This document shows, one piece after another, positions 49,501 to 58,291 of a stretch of 61,116 nucleotides of DNA. A program made the translations under genes and the position numbers. The DNA is taken from positions 1 to 61,116 of IMG/VR virus record IMGVR_UViG_3300030106_004626; one strand, 5' to 3'. The DNA is from a virus. The notes under the pieces were generated by a model. The model searched no databases. It was not told where the DNA came from and worked only from the letters and a program-made list of their open reading frames with translations. Position 1 is the stretch's first letter. Each line of letters begins with the position of its first letter.

Positions 49501-52500
49501 TCCAAGAAATCATGGACTCCATGACTCTTGCAGATGCTTATCGGGCGATTGATGCCTACGGAGATGATTCAGCAAAAGCAGGGGAGGTTCGCGAGAGCAT
49601 GAAAATGGGTTGGCGGACTGGCAACCCCGAAGTGAAATCACAAGTTGTTGAAGAAATGCTACGGCAACACGCCCAACGGGTCACCCGAGGTTTCACTACC
49701 GAAGAAGATGTAGCCTTCCTTAGATCTAACCCGAGCTTGTTGCAGTATATCATTCGTTACTTCAAAAGTTTCTTGAAGAAGTTGGGCTACTACAGGTCTC
49801 GTGGAGATATCACCCCGCAGTTGCGTGTGGCTGTTGACCGAATGGTCAATGAAATCAGGGCCATGGAATCAGGGTTCAGGGTTCAATCTAACTTTGCCCC
49901 GTTCGATGCAAACAATCCTGCGTCTGCTGTAGAGAAATTCAGAAAGCAGATCAACATGAACAAGCCTATCGAGCGGCCTGATGCAGGCGTGCCTGCGCTC
50001 GCTTCAGGGATCACAACGCTTGATGATGAAGCTCAACCAACAAAGTATCAAATCATAGACCGTCACACCGGACTGCAAGTTGGTGCGGATTACACCGATA
50101 AGAAACGCGCACGATCTAGAAGAGAGCGCCTTGATTTGGAATACGGGGGCTACCGTTATGGCGTAAGGGAGGTTTCCTCGGGGAGGATGTTGTCTTCAGG
50201 CATCACGGCTGATGCTTTATCTCTTTCCCCTGTAGACGCACCACTAGATCTGTCAGGCATCGGAGTCACCGCCGGATCGAGAGTCAACACAGCACAAGGC
50301 CGCGAGGCAGAAGACAGCACGTTTGAAGCCTACGAGCAGCAGGATAGCTATGTAATCAACAGCGTTTCTGTCGCCAAGTATGTAGCGTTCCAAGGGCGCA
50401 AGAACCTTAGAGGCCGACCTACTCAGGTTCGCGGCAAGGATACTCTTGTTTATAAACAACTGAAGGCTCTGGACGACCGCAGGGTGGAGATGTTTCCTGC
50501 CACTGCAATAAAAGCAACGCTTATCAAAGAAATTAATTCTGCGAGTAGAGTCAGTGACGCCCTCGTTAAGCGTATAGCCAACAAGCTATACACTGGGGAA
50601 GCCGGATTTACTGGAACTGAAGCACAGATGGCCAACGTAAAAGGTCTTATTGATTTTGTCAGAGGTGCGGACAGAACAACATTAGCCGCTGCAAAAGAAT
50701 GGAGATCGCAAACAAACAAAGATATTCTTGATGAGATGCGTCCTCTGGCGGACGAGGTTTACGACACCGTAAGTGCTTTCGCCGTCGATAACTTGGTTCA
50801 TCTTTATGACTCCATGCACCCCGTTATGAGAGAACGGGCCAAGCTGTGGTATGAAGGAGCAAACAGGATCGCGCAGGATATGGCGAAGAGATATAACATT
50901 ACTCTTGAGCAATCCTCAACCGCACTTGCAGTTCTAAGCCCGCAGAAGGATTGGTTCCAGAACGTGTCCCTCGCGGGCCGTGTCATGGAAGTTGTCACCA
51001 AGAACAAACAGAATAAGTATACAAAGTCCATGGCAGATAAAGCACTGCAAATGGCTGAGAACATTTCTAAAAGTGCCGCTGAAACAGCGGGTCAGTTCCA
51101 GAAGCGGAAGAAAGAAGTTATTTACGATACAAAGAAGTTCAACGATATGATGCTCGGCAAGACTTTGGGGCAACTAATTAAACAGGCCAAAAAAGGAACC
51201 GAGTCTGAAACCCTTCCTGCCAGATACGTCCGCATATTTGATCAACTAAACCATCCGCGTGGTTATGCCATCTTATCCCCAGAAGGAGACAGGCTAGGGT
51301 TACAGGTAACAAAGAAAAACACCATCGCCGCAGTAGGATGGGGGTCTTACAAAGAAATTCAAAAAGCAATTGACGCTTTGCTGACTACTGATGAAGCCGT
51401 TCATAGTGATCTTCTTGGGGAGCAACACAAGGTAAGAAACTTTAGAAACAATATTGCCGACCCTGCTAATTCAGATGACGGGACTATTGACACTCATGCA
51501 GTGAGCGCACTTTACTTTATTCCTGTTGCTGGTGCGGACACTGAGGTAGCGCACAATTTTGCGTCCTCTAAAGGAGAGGACAAGATCAGCAGTAGTGGTT
51601 CAAAACAATTTGGTATTAACGGGACGTATGCCTTGAATTTAAAGGCGCATCAAGATGCGGCTGCGTTTATCAACGAACGAGACGGGACTAACTTGTCTAC
51701 CCGAGAAATCCAATCAATAACGTGGGAGCAAATACGGACATTGTTCTTGCCAGAACAAAAACGCGAGAAAGCCAGCTACGCTAAGAAAGAAGACAAGGAA
51801 ACAGTCCTTGATGAATCTCGTCAAATATGGGATAAAACAACTGACGATGGCGAAGCGAGACAACTTATTGAGGAAAGATTTGGAGGCTATGGCTTCCCAG
51901 ACTGGGCCACACCAAGGGAGCTGCGCTCTGTTGCTGAAGATACGGCCTACGCAGAAAAAGTTCGACTCAAGCGACTTCCTTCGAGTTCTGCATCCGGACT
52001 ATCCGATCCCGACGCCAGCGGAGATCCTGACGGAACTAGTTCCGCCGGAGTTACTGGATTAAAATCCGGCATTTGGAGTCCGGCAGCGCATATGCTGGAC
52101 GTTTCTTCTAATGAGGCAGCCGAGCTTTTGTCAGACATCCGGTTGGATGGAGCTAAAGAATCTTCTAAAAATAGATTCTTAACTGCCGCTGAAGAAGCTA
52201 ACAAGAGTTTAGACGACTTTGATTTAGAAGGGGCGAGTATTTTCTTGGCCGAAGATAACTCGGCTGGAGTTGCAGTCAGTCCTGTTACTGAATCTGAAGG
52301 GGGAGATCTTTTCATCTTTGATTCCCGCGACGATAATAAAAATGTCATCGGTATATTAGAGTTGCTAGAGGTAGCAACATCGCAAGAGGCAATAGCAGAT
52401 TCTTCAGGGAACCCGATCAAAGTAGCTACGGTAAAGGTCAAAGATATTAATAATTTACCGACCGTAATGCATCAGACATTTGGGTTCAGCCCATACAGCC

Positions 52501-55500
52501 GCGTCTTGAGCGAAGACGCACCGGAAACTGTGTTCATGGGGAGAGATTCGATTGACGGGTTTTATAACTCTGTAGCGCACCCATATGAAAATCAGAGGGA
52601 AACAATACCTACCTTTAACTCTGAAGAACTTGCTAGTGATTACCGTGCGCGGCGTATGGCGGACATAGGTATTTCTCTTGTAAGGAGACCCATGACCACA
52701 CGGGAAAAAATACGCAAGCAGACAGAACAAGAAGAGCCAAGCGTAACTCTTGGAGATATTATCAAAGGGCTTCCGGCGACACTTGTGTCAGGTGGCTTGG
52801 CAACAGACACAAAAAGAAATTTGTTTGGCACGACAATTAAAGAGAACGCAAGAATGCGTATCAGTGCTAAAGCTCTTGATAGAATTCGCCAAGAGAAAGC
52901 CAGAATCGCAGAAGAAGAACCTATGTTCCGCGAAGAAGGCGCGATTGAAACAAAAGCGTTACGGTCGGGTGTTCAAGTAGAGAGCGCAAAGATTCTTACT
53001 TTGAGTGAACTGAGAGGGCTTGATAGTTCTGTTAACGAAGCGGTTCAGGATATTGAAAATGATCAGGGCCGTCCTCTCGACGAGGGGCAGCAAGCCTCTA
53101 TTATGTCCGGCATCTTCGGGGCCGTGTCTGATCTTCCGTCTGAGTTTAATGACGCTGGTGTAGACTATAGCGAGTTTATCGAATTGTTGGAGCTGCCCCT
53201 TATCGAAAAAAGTGTTGGCTTCAATAAGATCGGCGGGACATTCAAGAAGCTATTCCTCGGGGAGACTGACCCCACAGTTCAGCGGTTCTCTCGGCAAAGG
53301 GATGCGTTCCTTAGATCAGGAGACAAGATAGTTGAGGAGTATCATTTGAAATATAAGAGGGCGATCGAGAAAGACTACGACCCCGACAATACCCCGTGGG
53401 AAACAATCCAGACAGCTAGCGGAACGACCAATAACATTGACCCTGACCCTGACGGAGCGATAGCTGATGCTAGGGACAAGGCTAAGATTGATATCCAGAG
53501 GAAGTATGCCGCCGAGTTATCAAATAAAATAACGCAGATAGAAGATGCGTATGACAACGCACGCGCCAACATCAAGGCTACAGAACCTGATGCAGGTAAG
53601 CGCAGGCAGCTTCGCAATCAAGAGAGGAAAAAGAAGAATGAAGCGATTACGCGAGAGACTGAGTTGAATAAGGCAGCTAAAGGAGCTGAAGAGGATCTAG
53701 CCGACATCAGTTATAAGGCCGACATAAAGAAAGCGTTCGCGGCTAGAAAAGATAAAATGATGCGTGACCGTGACGCAGCCTTAAAACAAATACAAGTAGA
53801 GTCCCCAGACTTATTCAACGTCCTTCTTGATCTCCGGCGGCTCACAGACGAGCTATCCGTAAAAGCAAGAGACCTGTTCGGGCGGCATGATAAAGGGGTG
53901 CTCGTTAAGTTTGATAACAATCTTGGGCTTTACGTCACCCGTAGATACCGGATGTTCTCTGAGACAGACTACGTCGATCGCATTCTTAAATCCAATGAGG
54001 AAGCGGACGTTGCCGTCAGGTCTGCGGCGATTGATTTTATGCACGACCAGTTTATCGAGAACGAAACTCGACGGCAGATAGCTGCCAACCCCTCGATATC
54101 TGAGTCAGATGCACGGGCAGAAGCAGAGAGGGTATACAACTCCAAAGAGCTAGGAGGACAGTCACTGGGGTATCAGATGATCACTGAGTTTCTCTCATCG
54201 TATGATACAGAAACGGGGCCGGAGGATTTTGCTTCCGCCTTTGCATTGGCTGGAATGCCCAAGACCAAAGAGCCACAGGCTACAGGAGCACTCCGCGCAA
54301 TCGTTAAGAACCTGCAAGGCAGGGCGGAAATACCCAAGCCGCTCGCGGACCTTATGGGCGCGAACAACATTCCAGAAGACAGCGTAGACAACCTGCTTTA
54401 TGCCTTCTCTACCGTAGCCAAGATTGCATCACATCAGCATTTCCTTGAGTCGATGCGGCAACAAGGAATAGAGAACGGGTGGCTCTTTACAAAAGAAAAG
54501 TATAACGACCTTCTAAAGGAACCCGATGGGTATACAAAATACGCTAATCGTTTCAGACAGATACAAAATTCTGGGGCGGACAGTGGGCTAAATCCTCTGG
54601 CTGGTTTGTATGTTGAGAAGGATATCTACAATAGCATCTTGCCAATGTTCCAGCAGACAACGAGGGCGGGCAATGACGCCGCGTCTTCCGTGATGGGCAC
54701 TTCCTTGGCGGTAGCGCAGAGACTTACCGGAGCAGCAATGGCTGCGAAGACTCTGTTCTCATTAGGATTCTACCTCCGAAATGCACTCGGTAACGTGCTC
54801 TTCTTCGGCCCCGCGCAGGGATATATCCATTCGGCTAAGGATATTTTTTCTGGTAACCCGATGTCTGGCACGGGGATGAGTATGTTCTCTGCGATTAAAC
54901 GGGCCGTTCAAGGCAACAGGGCCGAGACTAGCGCATACCTCAGATCGCTTGAGGGGCTTGATGTCTTCGGAAACGAAGTCCGTTCGGAGATTATGATCCG
55001 GCTGCTTCGGGGAGAAGAAACAACTGATGGAGTTCAAGCCCAGCTTTCAGATCTAGCGTCTAAGGCATCCAGCAAAAAGACACCTGCACACGCTAGAAGA
55101 GTCGCAGCGGATACGATGGCGCGTCTAGCAGGGGCCATGGATACCTTCTACAAGATTGGTTACTTTGAACACGAACTAGCCGTGCTGCGAAAAGCATACA
55201 AAGCAGATCTGGCTGCGGGTAAAATCTCGGAAATAGATCTAAAGCGTGAAGCAGCAGAGATCATAGGGGACACCGCGCAGTCATATTCTCGCGCCCTTCC
55301 GATTATTAAAAAGTTCACTGGCTCCGGCGCTGGGTTGCTCATCGCACCTTTCGTTCGGTTCACGGCTGAAGTCCCACGGATTGCGGTCAATACAATCAGA
55401 CGAGGAGTCAAAGAGATGGGGTCGGACAACCCCGTCATCAAAGCGAGGGGATATCAACGGCTGGCAGGGTTCGCCGCAGTCACTGGGGGCCTCAGTATGG

Positions 55501-56453
55501 CGGTGCCTACGCTCTTGCGAGTCGTGCTCTCTGGGATGGGCGAGGAAGAAGATGAAGCGTTCCGTATGTCTTTACCTCCATACCTTCGGAATCATACTTT
55601 CTTCATTCAGAAGTTAGACAACGGAGACATCAAGTCATGGGATCTTACTTACTTAAATCCTTTTTCAGTTATCGCGGACCCGATGTTGCGGACCCTAGAA
55701 CACGCCGTGCGGGGAGAGCCGCTCACTGCCGCTACTAAGCTAGTCACATCCAGCTTCGTTGATCCTTATCTCGGCGATCAGATCTTTGCCGGAGCGGTCT
55801 TTGATATTAGAGAGAACCGGAATGCGCGTAACGATAATCCTATTTGGGAGGAGACAGATACATTACCGCTTAGGATTGCTAAGATGGCTAGGTATCTAGG
55901 GGAAGAAGCCTACGGGCCGAGGACTCCCCTGAAGTTAATCGAGGCTTACCAAGCACTCGGGCGGGACGAGCAGAGTTTTGATAACTCAGCGTTCGGCATT
56001 ATCTTTAACGAAGCAATGCCCGTGGTGCCTAAGACCAAGGCCCCCATCGATATGTTTGAGCGAGTCGTGTTTAAGATGCGCGACGAGCAGACAAGAGCGC
56101 AACGTAAGTTTGGGGAGCTAAAGAAAACCGCAGGGATGACCGAGGGTCAAGTGGCAAGAATCCACCGAGACATCAGGAAGAGCAGGATGCGTATCAACAG
56201 CCAACTGTCCCGCGCCATGAAAGGTTTCAGGGGGATGGGCGTCTCGAACAATGATATGTATCAGGCAATGAAAGGGGCCAGATACGGGAAGCGGAGATCC
56301 CAGCTTCTGTTCACAGGGTTCATGGAGAACCCTGTCCCACCCAAGAATCTGGTAGATGATTTAATGTCTACTGAAGTGGGGAGGGAAAGACTGAGAATAC
56401 TCATGGAAGAACACGCTAATTACGCAAGGTTCCTCCGGCTGGACGATGATTAA
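43542..56453 (+). CDS. Giant polyvalent ejection protein (4303 residues)
   Basis: One uninterrupted 12.9-kb frame. Visible parts: an N-terminal helical region with hydrophobic stretches near residues 518-560, 655-675 and 770-790 that could insert into membranes; a zinc-peptidase motif HELTH at 1663-1667 with E1731 in EFVAHF as likely third ligand; a degenerate second motif EEVAH ending at His1975; a region with AVLSPQKDWF (about 2463) and DTHAVSAL (about 2650) typical of large polyvalent-protein domains; Lys/Glu coiled coils around 3280-3430; and a C-terminal region with LGFYLRNALGN (about 3737) and LIAPFVRFTAEVPR (about 3935). Such proteins are packaged and injected with the DNA to protect it or disable host functions. 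Confidence 0.75.
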   Translation: MSEQTDTQPTVNPLGFSEWSSENNFNDPLESRVKYGDYLREQYINAEAYNPTVEQEISTAFAQSLQQEGLLTEENVGDVEQRISAIQGSVSLDQEARNMRDSLSSTEDAQTLSDYLSAADVDAPSPEYLEELQPLKSKATEIVNNEKDARARAMIDAGEIPMAKLSSGELLVGEAAERMGIVAAIKSSKSGGVTMSDAIAAKAQLNTPDGWEIPLYKIKNLTDIYRLLEVEQKADEDFSLIIDGLSTELAESEYDAGDRMEKWLDGLGRSGVNFIRRISGKGEDVDKENARRRAIEEARGTNIRQLAAKYALKFDKRPEDVERALKQLSVDNANKKQMFEFHDEDDEIGKNIRFLGFGLPSVSPQALVNKDVFDKAIAAHPDMSQNVKDALDRQRVNYLQSQFVDYNKLLSQTSVADEWSKALITGRASGVEDYRILEAFVADEDNYNEFKERLSGLGASVWHGFGQIIHAIPAGFGLQMSKDYLASVAQKNSNRRQLAEVFGEEFGFLQDVGETAFPMLIDVGLTALLAAGTAPLGGSGAVAYASMKAGGRASASLAGKGVTKALFSNVFRRKAGKSITEQADELLGEGLIKGTRSGAVDILKNYNGKLASKLGIAPAVFVPAATRSGSATYGAVYNQLRQNPDITEEEAHDRALGSMLLAGTFTGIITSSFSLIGKGGLEDALLKGLTYKQMNTVAKSVTNMVEGDLFETAQKAISTTMKKYAFGGVKGLMKNFADEGVEEGIDEFVNGLITDAALNENTPFLERLQQTWHAVVLGGTMGAGVPVAQFALRPLKPAATSSAQMGAMFDEVLTDMARDLTDNGAPITAEVLSAIASDTRRKDARLSVVPTPQEQEDILEEQRTRTLVPQDSGVPLASGITSDEKFSQELETSVNPDSVAEAVAETLASSTPVVSGADPNTVETKGSLMRSLGMQVREASSVENTDHQSVRDLLVPPVAGTEPDYFEGARPLARQLVLDPSRQSEADAIEASYTERIQKVNEAEARYRKMDREAQPFEMAAGLESPVRKGLRRAVQEGKAISPEKAAELRGDVFKDRILALKKLKIEQSVEQEEQEAQELPASIEAPVNFLINSGFQHIVTIPKLKRLGIPVNARTTSEPFLRSVNRRIAKEVTEKFPKLKITKPANGSAIKSVYGQGQVFVDQNQVGQFDNDPVAMLTLLELGTPIVVSEEALSSPTLNPAFRFTQVGETTVVSNIMVPESRGLVSALTPAERALALRPDYSPLSELVNTVTSLRGEGIQNPDALISSPFNPDEKITVEEAMSKLEQSADVTEFLQPTRRGLTEPFAATAAIELRLRAQEALFRGDTVSLEGLGNQVANRYQQEQEARLNHQKEVFMSTVSPENAAELQADPDFNPESETSDTYTAYPEEDPILFSPSELSGLLKDAQSNAIAAITGDQELKTRVVNLVQNEVFTSTTIDFDRVSNKALWGYLVQWMAQGNSRAHPASITFQKELKGNRFDMGRPVRDALRIMTLSSNSIEGTIQNNSEYRSFLKDQIRSLRGVEASDGQVTEFFNFIRRSIGELHLRSQPTAMSLAEVQQVNLEAIAALGLKSGDSSSIIEALRRIAGVSSRTQKKYDKNLVALARLLLKSPDYINTIELTIDETNQNYAGNFDILNDGTPAISINISGHNPRGVADTLLHELTHAFVTNVTRKSPAQQTRQEANAIGVLEQTVRGIRERLNVRGSQLTKVGYTNNDPRVLDGVENIDEFVAHFLTSTDFQAVVKVISDQQNNFFQRAIDAIVAFFNPTQTEIPQFTEIFSSVLDLSQAAIATAGPRKKKATISMDEFVALQDEGRVNSESLSTTAADYIADKVFPASPATNSTIRKEPVTANSLANKVAHDIIQSQQEQVRLASNVQAATGVDPTTQQEIISRIEETVSYVEGLVSPETQIEINNEIPVMAEVDPKTGVLTINPLKLSGLVLELQQRNGGRPVPVHTRRGILAVVINEEVAHAASVSALTTTEIQEIMDSMTLADAYRAIDAYGDDSAKAGEVRESMKMGWRTGNPEVKSQVVEEMLRQHAQRVTRGFTTEEDVAFLRSNPSLLQYIIRYFKSFLKKLGYYRSRGDITPQLRVAVDRMVNEIRAMESGFRVQSNFAPFDANNPASAVEKFRKQINMNKPIERPDAGVPALASGITTLDDEAQPTKYQIIDRHTGLQVGADYTDKKRARSRRERLDLEYGGYRYGVREVSSGRMLSSGITADALSLSPVDAPLDLSGIGVTAGSRVNTAQGREAEDSTFEAYEQQDSYVINSVSVAKYVAFQGRKNLRGRPTQVRGKDTLVYKQLKALDDRRVEMFPATAIKATLIKEINSASRVSDALVKRIANKLYTGEAGFTGTEAQMANVKGLIDFVRGADRTTLAAAKEWRSQTNKDILDEMRPLADEVYDTVSAFAVDNLVHLYDSMHPVMRERAKLWYEGANRIAQDMAKRYNITLEQSSTALAVLSPQKDWFQNVSLAGRVMEVVTKNKQNKYTKSMADKALQMAENISKSAAETAGQFQKRKKEVIYDTKKFNDMMLGKTLGQLIKQAKKGTESETLPARYVRIFDQLNHPRGYAILSPEGDRLGLQVTKKNTIAAVGWGSYKEIQKAIDALLTTDEAVHSDLLGEQHKVRNFRNNIADPANSDDGTIDTHAVSALYFIPVAGADTEVAHNFASSKGEDKISSSGSKQFGINGTYALNLKAHQDAAAFINERDGTNLSTREIQSITWEQIRTLFLPEQKREKASYAKKEDKETVLDESRQIWDKTTDDGEARQLIEERFGGYGFPDWATPRELRSVAEDTAYAEKVRLKRLPSSSASGLSDPDASGDPDGTSSAGVTGLKSGIWSPAAHMLDVSSNEAAELLSDIRLDGAKESSKNRFLTAAEEANKSLDDFDLEGASIFLAEDNSAGVAVSPVTESEGGDLFIFDSRDDNKNVIGILELLEVATSQEAIADSSGNPIKVATVKVKDINNLPTVMHQTFGFSPYSRVLSEDAPETVFMGRDSIDGFYNSVAHPYENQRETIPTFNSEELASDYRARRMADIGISLVRRPMTTREKIRKQTEQEEPSVTLGDIIKGLPATLVSGGLATDTKRNLFGTTIKENARMRISAKALDRIRQEKARIAEEEPMFREEGAIETKALRSGVQVESAKILTLSELRGLDSSVNEAVQDIENDQGRPLDEGQQASIMSGIFGAVSDLPSEFNDAGVDYSEFIELLELPLIEKSVGFNKIGGTFKKLFLGETDPTVQRFSRQRDAFLRSGDKIVEEYHLKYKRAIEKDYDPDNTPWETIQTASGTTNNIDPDPDGAIADARDKAKIDIQRKYAAELSNKITQIEDAYDNARANIKATEPDAGKRRQLRNQERKKKNEAITRETELNKAAKGAEEDLADISYKADIKKAFAARKDKMMRDRDAALKQIQVESPDLFNVLLDLRRLTDELSVKARDLFGRHDKGVLVKFDNNLGLYVTRRYRMFSETDYVDRILKSNEEADVAVRSAAIDFMHDQFIENETRRQIAANPSISESDARAEAERVYNSKELGGQSLGYQMITEFLSSYDTETGPEDFASAFALAGMPKTKEPQATGALRAIVKNLQGRAEIPKPLADLMGANNIPEDSVDNLLYAFSTVAKIASHQHFLESMRQQGIENGWLFTKEKYNDLLKEPDGYTKYANRFRQIQNSGADSGLNPLAGLYVEKDIYNSILPMFQQTTRAGNDAASSVMGTSLAVAQRLTGAAMAAKTLFSLGFYLRNALGNVLFFGPAQGYIHSAKDIFSGNPMSGTGMSMFSAIKRAVQGNRAETSAYLRSLEGLDVFGNEVRSEIMIRLLRGEETTDGVQAQLSDLASKASSKKTPAHARRVAADTMARLAGAMDTFYKIGYFEHELAVLRKAYKADLAAGKISEIDLKREAAEIIGDTAQSYSRALPIIKKFTGSGAGLLIAPFVRFTAEVPRIAVNTIRRGVKEMGSDNPVIKARGYQRLAGFAAVTGGLSMAVPTLLRVVLSGMGEEEDEAFRMSLPPYLRNHTFFIQKLDNGDIKSWDLTYLNPFSVIADPMLRTLEHAVRGEPLTAATKLVTSSFVDPYLGDQIFAGAVFDIRENRNARNDNPIWEETDTLPLRIAKMARYLGEEAYGPRTPLKLIEAYQALGRDEQSFDNSAFGIIFNEAMPVVPKTKAPIDMFERVVFKMRDEQTRAQRKFGELKKTAGMTEGQVARIHRDIRKSRMRINSQLSRAMKGFRGMGVSNNDMYQAMKGARYGKRRSQLLFTGFMENPVPPKNLVDDLMSTEVGRERLRILMEEHANYARFLRLDDD

Positions 56454-56638
56454 TCCCCGCCCTCGACGCAGAGTTGAGCAGCCTCCCACCCGTGCCGCAT
56501 CCCCATCATGTAAAGGGCATCGAGGTTTTTAGAGAGAGTGTCCTTCGTCCACTTGCGGTTGGCTACGTTCTTGACGATCTCGTCGGTTCGCTTCTGATGC
56601 TCGGTAGCTTGGCGGCTTTTCAGTTTGTCTAATGTCAT
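56450..56638 (-). CDS. Small hypothetical protein
   Basis: 62 residues, helical, basic, ending near a Cys-Val-Glu-Gly-Gly-Asp tail. It converges on the giant gene, overlapping its end by four bases. No family recognised. Confidence 0.55.
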   Translation of the reverse strand: MTLDKLKSRQATEHQKRTDEIVKNVANRKWTKDTLSKNLDALYMMGMRHGWEAAQLCVEGGD

Positions 56639-56639
56639 T

Positions 56640-56855
56640 TTAATTTTTTAGAATAATGTTGGTGAGTCGGAGGGCGATATTATTGCGGGTCTTGTCATCA
56701 AGCATGGGCGAAGCGGGGAGCACCTTGTCATCAAAGACAGGATACAAGGCGCAGGTATCAGGGTTCACGGTAGACTCATTCGGCTGAATCTCCCCCTGTA
56801 TCATCATGGGCATTCCGCTCGGGTATACTTCCCTGACTACGTGTCTATACTCCAT
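56640..56855 (-). CDS. Small hypothetical protein
   Basis: 71 residues, soluble, beta-rich start. It overlaps the helicase stop and is probably cotranscribed with the helicase. No family recognised. Confidence 0.55.
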   Translation of the reverse strand: MEYRHVVREVYPSGMPMMIQGEIQPNESTVNPDTCALYPVFDDKVLPASPMLDDKTRNNIALRLTNIILKN

Positions 56856-58146
56856 GGAGTGTGTGAAGGTTATCCAGACGCCGGTTGATCGAAGTCATAA
56901 CGTGTTCTTCAATAGAGTTCGTTGCAACTAAAACTTTCTGAACCGCATCGCTCTTGCCGCCGTTGCGGTGGATCCGCCCCAGCACTTGCTTGTAAACTTT
57001 GCAGTTGAATGTCGGAGAGATCAAAGAGGTTCGGGGTCTGTTGCCCACCGTGTCGTGAAGGGAGATGCCGGTCCCACCCGCCGCTGCATTCACCACAAGA
57101 CAGTGTGACTTGTCCTCCTGAAAGTCATCGATAACTTGCTGACGTTTGTCACCAGTCTGGCGACCGTCAATCCAATCACACTTGAGTCGGATACGGAGAG
57201 CGTCAACCGTGTCCTTGTAGTTGACAAAAAGAACAACGGACTTGCCACGGGCCATGAGGTCTTCCGCCATCTCGGCGAGGTCAACGACCTTAAATGATTC
57301 CGCCAACTGACGGGCAGCAGTGATGTTAGCCAGAACGTGATCTCTATCTGTGACCGTTCCCTTTTCGATAAACTCTTCCACAATCTGAGGTGTAATGCCT
57401 AGACTATCATAAGCCTTGATGATCTTCTTGTTCTCTCTGAACTCAATCGGGACAGTGAATATCCGGTTCAGCTTAAAAGATGCAGGGAAGTCATCGACGG
57501 TGAGGCGCATGGTGTTTGTGGAATACATCTCTGCTCGTAGCCGTGGAAGATGCGCGGGGTTTTCAAGCACCCATGAACCCCACTCGTTCTTGACGCACCC
57601 GTATTCCTTCATCCAAGGCCACCATCTCTTCAGACCAGCTACCTTCTGATCTCCAGAGTGGAGACCGAGAGCCATCCCGAGGGGGCGCATCTCGGTCGGG
57701 TCTTCACAGGAGGTCGCACTCATGCAGTGGACACTGAAGCCTTGCTTGATTAATGCTATGAACAAAGCCGCGTTCTGAGTAAACGGCCCCTTGCACTGGT
57801 GGACTTCATCGACAAGGAACAATGTGTCAGGGTCCATGTGCCATTTGAAGGACTTCTTGCCTACCTTGGTAAGGAACTGAGTCTTGCCCGTTCGCAACCG
57901 CTCAAGGTTCAGGATGAAGGTAGCAGTCAACCCCTGTTCTTCCAGCTCCCGTTCCCATGAGGGGATGACAGACTTAGGGCAAATGATCGCAACGGGCCGA
58001 CCAAGTTTCTTGGCCATGAGTATGGCCATGAGGGTCTTGCCAACTCCGGCATCAGACTGGTCACAGGTATTAAATCCGGCGGATTGCCTCCGGTGAAAGA
58101 AATCAATCGCCGAGCTTTGGATTTTGTAAGGCTTCTTTTTGCTCAT
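56845..58146 (-). CDS. SF2 (SNF2/DEAD-like) DNA helicase or translocase
   Basis: 433 residues. Walker A is DAGVGKT (residues 32-38), motif II is DEVH (113-116), and the C-terminal helicase lobe has VVNAAAGGTGISLHD and LGRIHRNGGKSD (motifs V and VI). A short helicase of this kind may remodel DNA or remove bound proteins early in infection. The predicted transcript would begin 6 nt upstream of the ATG, at ATT. Followed by two small genes. Confidence 0.8.
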   Translation of the reverse strand: MSKKKPYKIQSSAIDFFHRRQSAGFNTCDQSDAGVGKTLMAILMAKKLGRPVAIICPKSVIPSWERELEEQGLTATFILNLERLRTGKTQFLTKVGKKSFKWHMDPDTLFLVDEVHQCKGPFTQNAALFIALIKQGFSVHCMSATSCEDPTEMRPLGMALGLHSGDQKVAGLKRWWPWMKEYGCVKNEWGSWVLENPAHLPRLRAEMYSTNTMRLTVDDFPASFKLNRIFTVPIEFRENKKIIKAYDSLGITPQIVEEFIEKGTVTDRDHVLANITAARQLAESFKVVDLAEMAEDLMARGKSVVLFVNYKDTVDALRIRLKCDWIDGRQTGDKRQQVIDDFQEDKSHCLVVNAAAGGTGISLHDTVGNRPRTSLISPTFNCKVYKQVLGRIHRNGGKSDAVQKVLVATNSIEEHVMTSINRRLDNLHTLHGV

Positions 58147-58201
58147 TTCAATACTGGCAGTATGGCCTAATGGGGCAGGATTACAAGAACTTTCTGGTAT
58201 T
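58147..58201 (-). promoter_or_regulatory. Helicase promoter with conserved upstream element
   Basis: TTGTAA (58181-58186), 16-nt spacer, CATACT (58159-58164), 12 nt to the ATG. Six nt after the -10 is an in-frame ATT two codons upstream of the ATG. The 18-bp element is at 58184-58201. Confidence 0.55.
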
Positions 58202-58287
58202 TTTTAAAGCGGTCGCCGCTCGGGTGTTTCATTAGGAACTAGCTAAACCCGTTGCAGGATCTCCCTGCATACCATGCCCGAGCGGCG
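58202..58287 (-). terminator. Structured RNA / terminator before the helicase gene
   Basis: An 11-bp stem (CGCCGCTCGGG 58214-58224 with CCCGAGCGGCG 58277-58287) closes a region containing a second hairpin (TGCAGG 58253-58258, CCTGCA 58264-58269). On the minus strand the 3' arm can instead pair locally (AGCGG-CGA-CCGCT) just before TTTAAAAAA. The region contains no gene. A terminator with an alternative structure or a small RNA are both possible. Confidence 0.6.
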
Positions 58288-58291
58288 AAAG

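Noticed and set aside
49868-49893. CAGGGTTCAGGGTTCA inside the giant gene, similar to the leader heptamers
   Set aside because: It lies in a coding frame (SGFRVQSNF) far from a start codon, so it is probably chance.
58214-58287. A possible tRNA in the structured region
   Set aside because: The outer stem is 11 bp, there is no T-loop (TTCNA) or D-loop, and the inner hairpin does not fit an anticodon arm.
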